A stretch of DNA of 45,007 nt. It comes from Saccoglossus kowalevskii (lineage: Eukaryota; Hemichordata; Enteropneusta; Harrimaniidae). The stretch lies in NCBI RefSeq assembly GCF_000003605.2, contig NW_003110728.1, forward strand, positions 1 through 45,007, read 5' to 3'. Position numbers and translations under genes: made by a program. The notes below the pieces were generated by a model. That model searched no databases, had not been told where the DNA came from, and saw only the letters and a list, made by a program, of their open reading frames with translations. Below, in pieces: positions 37,921 through 45,007 of this stretch; within the stretch, counting starts at the first letter, position 1; each line of letters begins with the position of its first letter.

Positions 37921-39322
37921 GTTGTTGAAATGTGAGTTTACACATTCACTCTAGTTTGACCGGGGATAACAGCTCATTGTTGAAATGGAGTTTACACATT
38001 CACTCTAGTTTGACCGGGGATAACAGCTCATTGTTGAAATGGAGTTTACACATTCACTCTAGTTTGACCGGGATAATTGTTGAAATGGGGTTTACACATT
38101 CACTCTAGTTTGACCGGGGGGGGGGGAATAACAGCTCATTGTTGAAATGGAGTTTACACATTCACTCTAGTTTGACCGGGGGGGGATAACAGCTCATTGT
38201 TGAAATGGAGTTTACACATTCACTCTAGTTTGACCGGGATAACAGCTCATTGTTGAAATGGAGTTTACACATTCACTCTAGTTTGACCGGGGATAACAGC
38301 TCATTCTTGAAATGGGGTTTACACATTCACTCTAGTTTGACCGGGGATAACAGCTCATTGTTGAAATGGAGTTTACACATTCACTCTAGTTTGACCGGGA
38401 TAACAGCTCATTGTTGAAATGGAGTTTACACATTCACTCTAGTTTGACCGGGGATAACAGCTCATTGTTGAAATGGGGTTTACACATTCACTCTAGTTTG
38501 ACCGGGATAACAGCTCATTGTTGAAATGGAGTTTACACATTCACTCTAGTTTGACCGGGGATAACAGCTCATTGTTGAAATGGAGTTTACACATTCACTC
38601 TAGTTTGACCGGGATAACAGCTCATTGTTGAAATGGAGTTTACACATTCACTCTAGTTTGACCGGGGATAACAGCTCATTGTTGAAATGGAGTTTACACA
38701 TTCACTCTAGTTTGACCGGAGATAACAGCTCATTGTTGAAATGGAGTTTACACATTCACTCTAGTTTGACCGGGGATAACAGCTCATTGTTGAAATGGAG
38801 TTTACACATTCACTCTAGTTTGACCGGGATAACAGCTCATTGTTGAAATGGAGTTTACACATTCACTCTAGTTTGACCGGGGATAACAGCTCATTGTTGA
38901 AATGGAGTTTACACATTCACTCTAGTTTGACCGGGGATAACAGCTCATTGTTGAAATGGAGTTTACACATTCACTCTAGTTTGACCGGGGATAACAGCTC
39001 ATTGTTGAAATGGAGTTTACACATTCACTCTAGTTTGACCGGGATAACAGCTCATTGTTGAAATGGAGTTTACACATTCACTCTAGTTTGACCGGGATAA
39101 CAGCTCATTGTTGAAATGGAGTTTACACATTCACTCTAGTTTGACAGGGGATAACAGCTCATTGTTGAAATGGAGTTTACACATTCACTCTAGTTTGACC
39201 GGGGATAACAGCTCATTGTTGAAATGGAGTTTACACATTCACTCTAGTTTGACCGGGGATAACAGCTCATTGTTGAAATGGAGTTTACACATTCACTCTA
39301 GTTTGACCGGGATAACAGCTCA
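37921..39322. repeat. 490-bp module, copy 4 (partial), and long 54-bp runs
   Basis: CTCGTTG with an adjacent AAATGTGAG insertion (near 37921-37933), 46-mer at 38070, couple 38116-38126 and 38178-38185, and CATTCTTG/TGGGG (C at 38306) match the right half of the modules at 24143 and 28206. Three successive sets of four 54-bp units plus a 53-bp unit follow to 39329, one with a GACAGGGG junction near 39143. Confidence 0.88.
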
Positions 39323-42300
39323 TTGTTGAAATGGAGTTTACACATTCACTCTAGTTTGACGGGGGGGGGGGGTAACAGCTCATTGTTGAAATGGAGTTTA
39401 CACATTCACTCTAGTTTGACCGGGGGGGGGGATAACAGCTCATTGTTGAAATGGGGTTTACACATTCACTCTAGTTTGACCGGGGATAACAGCTCATTGT
39501 TGAAATGGAGTTTACACATTCACTCTAGTTTGACGGGGATAACAGCTCATTGTTGAAATGGGGTTTACACATTCACTCTAGTTTGACCGGGATAACAGCT
39601 CATTGTTGAAATGGAGTTTACACATTCACTCTAGTTTGACCGGGGATAACAGCTCATTGTTGAAATGGAGTTTACACATTCACTCTAGTTTGACCGGGGA
39701 TAACAGCTCATTGTTGAAATGGAGTTTACACATTCACTCTAGTTTGACCGGGGATAACAGCTCATTGTTGAAATGGAGTTTACACATTCACTCTAGTTTG
39801 ACCGGGATAATTGTTGAAATGGAGTTTACACATTCACTCTAGTTTGACCGGGATAACAGCTCATTGTTGAAATGGAGTTTACACATTCACTCTAGTTTGA
39901 CCGGGGATAACAGCTCATTGTTGAAATGGAGTTTACACATTCACTCTAGTTTGACCGGGGATAACAGCTCATTGTTGAAATGGAGTTTACACATTCACTC
40001 TAGTTTGACCGGGGATAACAGCTCATTGTTGAAATGGAGTTTACACATTCACTCTAGTTTGACCGGGGATAACAGCTCATTGTTGAAATGGAGTTTACAC
40101 ATTCACTCTAGTTTGACCTGGGGGGGGGGGGTAACAGCTCATTGTGAAATGGAGTTTACACATTCACTCTAGTTTGACCGGGGGGGGGATAACAGCTCAT
40201 TGTTGAAATGGGGTTTACACATTCACTCTAGTTTGACCGGGGATAACAGCTCATTGTTGAAATGGAGTTTACACATTCACTCTAGTTTGACGGGGATAAC
40301 AGCTCATTGTTGAAATGGGGTTTACACATTCACTCTAGTTTGACCGGGATAACAGCTCATTGTTGAAATGGAGTTTACACATTCACTCTAGTTTGACCGG
40401 GGATAACAGCTCATTGTTGAAATGGAGTTTACACATTCACTCTAGTTTGACCGGGGATAACAGCTCATTGTTGAAACGGAGTTTACACATTCACTCTAGT
40501 TTGACCGGGGATAACAGCTCATTGTTGAAATGGAGTTTACACATTCACTCTAGTTTGACCGGGATAACAGCTCATTGTTGAAATGGGGTTTACACATTCA
40601 CTCTAGTTTGACCAGGGGGGGGGATAACAGCTCATTGTTGAAATGGAGTTTACACATTCACTCTAGTTTGACCGGGGGGGATAACAGCTCATTGTTGAAA
40701 TGGAGTTTACACATTCACTCTAGTTTGACCGGGATAACAGCTCATTGTTGAAATGGAGTTTACACATTCACTCTAGTTTGACCGGGGATAACAGCTCATT
40801 GTTGAAATGGAGTTTACACATTCACTCTAGTTTGACCAGGGATAACAGCTCATTGTTGAAATGGAGTTTACACATTCACTCTAGTTTGACCGGGGATAAC
40901 AGCTCATTGTTGAAATGGAGTTTACACATTCACTCTAGTTTGACCGGGGATAACAGCTCATTGTTGAAATGGAGTTTACACATTCACTCTAGTTTGACCG
41001 GGATAACAGCTCATTGTTGAAATGGAGTTTACACATTCATTCTAGTTTGACGGGGGGGTAACAGCTCATTGTTGAAATGGAGTTTACACATTCACTCTAG
41101 TTTGACCGGGGGGGGATAACAGCTCATTGTTGAAATGGGGTTTACACATTCACTCTAGTTTGACCGGGGATAACAGCTCATTGTTGAAATGGAGTTTACA
41201 CATTCACTCTAGTTTGACGGGGATAACAGCTCATTGTTGAAATGGGGTTTACACATTCACTCTAGTTTGACCGGGATAACAGCTCATTGTTGAAATGGAG
41301 TTTACACATTCACTCTAGTTTGACCGGGGATAACAGCTCATTGTTGAAATGGAGTTTACACATTCACTCTAGTTTGACCGGGGATAACAGCTCATTGTTG
41401 AAATGGAGTTTACACATTCACTCTAGTTTGACCGGGGATAACAGCTCATTGTTGAAATGGAGTTTACACATTCACTCTAGTTTGACCGGGATAATTGTTG
41501 AAATGGAGTTTACACATTCACTCTAGTTTGACCGGGATAACAGCTCATTGTTGAAATGGAGTTTACACATTCACTCTAGTTTGACCGGGGATAACAGCTC
41601 ATTGTTGAAATGGAGTTTACACATTCACTCTAGTTTGACCGGGGATAACAGCTCATTGTTGAAATGGAGTTTACACATTCACTCTAGTTTGACCGGGGAT
41701 AACAGCTCATTGTTGAAATGGAGTTTACACATTCACTCTAGTTTGACCGGGGATAACAGCTCATTGTTGAAATGGAGTTTACACATTCACTCTAGTTTGA
41801 CCGGGGATAACAGCTCATTCTTGAAATGGGGTTTACACATTCACTCTAGTTTGACCGGGGATAACAGCTCATTGTTGAAATGGAGTTTACACATTCACTC
41901 TAGTTTGACCGGGATAACAGCTCATTGTTGAAATGGAGTTTACACATTCACTCTAGTTTGACCGGGGATAACAGCTCATTGTTGAAATGGGGTTTACACA
42001 TTCACTCTAGTTTGACTGGGATAACAGCTCATTGTTGAAATGGAGTTTACACATTCACTCTAGTTTGACCGGGGATAACAGCTCATTGTTGAAATGGAAT
42101 TTACACATTCACTCTAGTTTGACCGGGATAACAGCTCATTGTTGAAATGGAGTTTACACATTCACTCTAGTTTGACCGGGGATAACAGCTCATTGTTGAA
42201 ATGGAGTTTACACATTCACTCTAGTTTGACCGGGATAACAGCTCATTGTTGAAATGGAGTTTACACATTCACTCTAGTTTGACCGGGGATAACAGCTCAT

Positions 42301-45007
42301 TGTTGAAATGGAGTTTACACATTCACTCTAGTTTGACCGGGGATAACAGCTCATTCTTGAAATGGGGTTTACACATTCACTCTAGTTTGACCGGGGATAA
42401 CAGCTCATTGTTGAAATGGAGTTTACACATTCACTTTAGTTTGACCGGGATAACAGCTCATTGTTGAAATGGAGTTTACACATTCACTCTAGTTTGACCG
42501 GGGATAACAGCTCATTGTTGAAATGGGGTTTACACATTCACTCTAGTTTGACTGGGATAACAGCTCATTGTTGAAATGGAGTTTACACATTCACTCTAGT
42601 TTGACCGGGGATAACAGCTCATTGTTGAAATGGAGTTTACACATTCACTCTAGTTTGACCGGGATACTTGTTGAAATGGAGTTTACACATTCACTCTAGT
42701 TTGACCGGGATAACAGCTCATTGTTGAAATGGAGTTTACACATTCACTCTAGTTTGACCGGGGATAACAGCTCATTGTTGAAATGGAGTTTACACATTCA
42801 CTCTAGTTTGACCGGGGATAACAGCTCATTGTTGAAATGGAGTTTACACATTCACTCTAGTTTGACCGGGGATAACAGCTCATTGTTGAAATGGAGTTTA
42901 CACATTCACTCTAGTTTGACCGGGGATAACAGCTCATTGTTGAAATGGAGTTTACACATTCACTCTAGTTTGACCGGGGATAACAGCTCATTGTTGAAAT
43001 GGAGTTTACACATTCACTCTAGTTTGACCTGGGGGGGGGGGGTAACAGCTCATTGTTGAAATGGAGTTTACACATTCACTCTAGTTTGACCGGGGGGGGG
43101 GGATAACAGCTCATTGTTGAAATGGGGTTTACACATTTACTCTAGTTTGACCGGGGATAACAGCTCATTGTTGAAATGGAGTTTACACATTCACTCTAGT
43201 TTGACGGGGATAACAGCTCATTGTTGAAATGGGGTTTACACATTCACTCTAGTTTGACCGGGATAACAGCTCATTGTTGAAATGGAGTTTACACATTCAC
43301 TCTAGTTTGACCGGGGATAACAGCTCATTGTTGAAATGGAGTTTACACATTCACTCTAGTTTGACCGGGGATAACAGCTCATTGTTGAAACGGAGTTTAC
43401 ACATTCACTCTAGTTTGACCGGGGATAACAGCTCATTGTTGAAATGGAGTTTACACATTCACTCTAGTTTGACCGGGATAACAGCTCATTGTTGAAATGG
43501 GGTTTACACATTCACTCTAGTTTGACCAGGGGGGGGATAACAGCTCATTGTTGAAATGGAGTTTACACATTCACTCTAGTTTGACCGGGGGGGATAACAG
43601 CTCATTGTTGAAATGGAGTTTACACATTCACTCTAGTTTGACCGGGATAACAGCTCATTGTTGAAATGGAGTTTACACATTCACTCTAGTTTGACCGGGG
43701 ATAACAGCTCATTGTTGAAATGGAGTTTACACATTCACTCTAGTTTGACCAGGGATAACAGCTCATTGTTGAAATGGAGTTTACACATTCACTCTAGTTT
43801 GACCGGGGATAACAGCTCATTGTTGAAATGGAGTTTACACATTCACTCTAGTTTGACCGGGGATAACAGCTCATTGTTGAAATGGAGTTTACACATTCAC
43901 TCTAGTTTGACCGGGATAACAGCTCATTGTTGAAATGGAGTTTACACATTCACTCTAGTTTGACGGGGGGGGTAACAGCTCATTGTTGAAATGGAGTTTA
44001 CACATTCACTCTAGTTTGACCGGGGGGGGGATAACAGCTCATTGTTGAAATGGGGTTTACACATTCACTCTAGTTTGACCGGGGATAACAGCTCATTGTT
44101 GAAATGGAGTTTACACATTCACTCTAGTTTGACGGGGATAACAGCTCATTGTTGAAATGGGGTTTACACATTCACTCTAGTTTGACCGGGATAACAGCTC
44201 ATTGTTGAAATGGAGTTTACACATTCACTCTAGTTTGACCGGGGATAACAGCTCATTGTTGAAATGGAGTTTACACATTCACTCTAGTTTGACCGGGGAT
44301 AACAGCTCATTGTTGAAATGGAGTTTACACATTCACTCTAGTTTGACCGGGGATAACAGCTCATTGTTGAAATGGAGTTTACACATTCACTCTAGTTTGA
44401 CCGGGATAATTGTTGAAATGGAGTTTACACATTCACTCTAGTTTGACCGGGATAACAGCTCATTGTTGAAATGGAGTTTACACATTCACTCTAGTTTGAC
44501 CGGGGATAACAGCTCATTGTTGAAATGGAGTTTACACATTCACTCTAGTTTGACCGGGGATAACAGCTCATTGTTGAAATGGAGTTTACACATTCACTCT
44601 AGTTTGACCGGGGATAACAGCTCATTGTTGAAATGGAGTTTACACATTCACTCTAGTTTGACCGGGGATAACAGCTCATTGTTGAAATGGAGTTTACACA
44701 TTCACTCTAGTTTGACCGGGGATAACAGCTCATTGTTGAAATGGAGTTTACACATTCACTCTAGTTTGACCTGGGGGGGGGGGATAACAGCTCATTGTTG
44801 AAATGGAGTTTACACATTCACTCTAGTTTGACCGGGGGGGGGATAACAGCTCATTGTTGAAATGGGGTTTACACATTCACTCTAGTTTGACCGGGGATAA
44901 CAGCTCATTGTTGAAATGGAGTTTACACATTCACTCTAGTTTGACGGGGATAACAGCTCATTGTTGAAATGGGGTTTACACATTCACTCTAGTTGACCGG
45001 TGATGAA
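39323..45007. repeat. Tandem ~1.7-kb higher-order repeats (HOR-A cycle), right end
   Basis: A full cycle reads GAC-type couple, four 54-bp units, 46-mer, GACCT couple, AAACGG unit, GACCA couple, GACCAGGG junction, and back to the GAC-type couple. GAC couples start at 39361, 41052 and 43965; 46-mers at 39804, 41488, 42661 and 44403; GACCT couples at 40120, 43031 and 44773; GACCA couples at 40615 and 43529; AAACGG near 40476 and 43390. Cycle length is 1,742 bp (42661 to 44403; 43031 to 44773) or 1,684-1,691 bp in the first copy. An extra stretch of about 1.2 kb in 41810-42660, with CATTCTTG units at 41820 and 42356 and GACTGGG near 42015 and 42549, interrupts the second cycle. The last 17 bases depart from consensus. 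Confidence 0.92.

Larger units (their letters stand above)
1..45007. repeat. Satellite DNA array of 53/54-bp monomers (whole window)
   Basis: The window is a continuous head-to-tail array of one monomer in one orientation, without any unique sequence. The consensus 54-bp unit is seen at 18421-18474 and the 53-bp form, with GGG instead of GGGG at the junction, at 12961-13013. Most units differ from the consensus at 0-2 positions. Each consensus unit has one CCGG (MspI/HpaII), one AGCT (AluI) and one CTAG (BfaI) site, so such enzymes should give a ladder of about 54 bp. A short inverted repeat, AACA-6 nt-TGTT, lies in each unit. The strand convention follows the G-rich junction being on +. Satellite identity is certain from the sequence; the chromosomal location and host species cannot be read from it. 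Confidence 0.99.

Noticed and set aside
1-45007. CRISPR array
   Set aside because: There are no unique spacers between repeats; monomers abut directly and all bases of each unit belong to the repeat.
1-45007. CENP-B box in the monomer
   Set aside because: The conserved core (TTCG...A..CGGG) is not present; GACCGGGATAAC has CGGG but no TTCG upstream at the required distance.
1-45007. Hairpins from AACA-GCTCAT-TGTT as functional terminators or RNA elements
   Set aside because: A 4-bp stem with a 6-base loop is too weak, it occurs in every monomer, and no U tract or other signal accompanies it.
1-45007. Telomeric repeat or rDNA spacer identity
   Set aside because: No TTAGGG-type short repeat and no rRNA-like sequence is present; the unit is a 53/54-bp minisatellite-sized monomer.
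1-45007. Naming the species or satellite family
   Set aside because: No diagnostic unique sequence is present. A search of repeat databases and k-mer matching against eukaryotic assemblies would be needed, and I will not guess a name.

Overview
The whole 45,007-base window is one uninterrupted satellite DNA array. It is built from a head-to-tail monomer of 54 bp, or 53 bp when one G is missing, all in the same orientation. A typical 54-bp copy lies at 18421-18474 and a typical 53-bp copy at 12961-13013. The monomer opens with GGG(G)ATAACAGCTC and closes with TCTAGTTTGACC. It is about 41% G+C, with one CpG per monomer (in CCGG). By length the window holds roughly 830 monomers. I see no gene, RNA gene, transposon, CRISPR array, origin or unique sequence. 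An array this long with nested repeat structure points to a eukaryotic chromosome, such as centromeric, pericentromeric, subtelomeric or other heterochromatin. Nothing in the sequence identifies the species.

The many apparent + strand reading frames are a by-product of the repeat. Because 54 is a multiple of 3, a run of 54-bp monomers stays open in one frame and reads GDNSSLLKWSLHIHSSLT over and over. Each 53-bp monomer shifts the frame and ends it in ...GITAHC-stop. The open frame has no ATG in the consensus and the other five frames have stops, so I annotate no coding sequence.

The interest lies in the organisation above the monomer. Variant monomers are not scattered at random but recur in fixed orders, forming higher-order repeats (HORs). 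The main markers are: (1) expanded G tracts of 6-14 G at the monomer junction, 76 in all, of which 33 couples and one triplet sit in adjacent junctions and 7 are single; (2) 13 monomers cut to 46 bp by the same 7-bp deletion; (3) a monomer with CATTCTTG nearly always carrying TGGGGTTT; (4) a GTGTGACC / CATTCCCTC / GTGTGACC triad; (5) an AAATGAAG monomer; (6) AAACGG, GACTGGG, GACGGGG and GACAGGGG junction or body variants.

Four main HOR families result. HOR-A runs 46-mer, GACCT-type G couple, AAACGG monomer, GACCA-type G couple; copies begin at 3391, 11709, 28897, 39804, 42661 and 44403, and at the right end it becomes a tandem repeat of about 1.7 kb. HOR-B/C is the CATTCCC triad followed by an AAATGAAG monomer, and clusters in the left half, around 14.3-18.6 kb, 30.3-33.3 kb and 35.3-37.9 kb. 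HOR-D is rich in 53-bp monomers and GACGGGG junctions (20.6-23.3 kb and 26.9-27.6 kb). A module of about 490 bp with two G couples around a 46-mer recurs near 13.3, 23.9, 27.9 and 38.0 kb. Segments kilobases apart share private variants at constant offsets (for example 3,833, 5,602, 24,710, about 25,509 and 32,023 bp), the signature of repeated segmental duplication by unequal exchange.

One patch, 24906-25116, is strongly diverged from the rest. It starts directly after a 13-G tract, and its four monomers share several of their unusual bases, so it looks like a surviving older variant block rather than random error. The first 7 and last 17 bases of the window also depart from the consensus.
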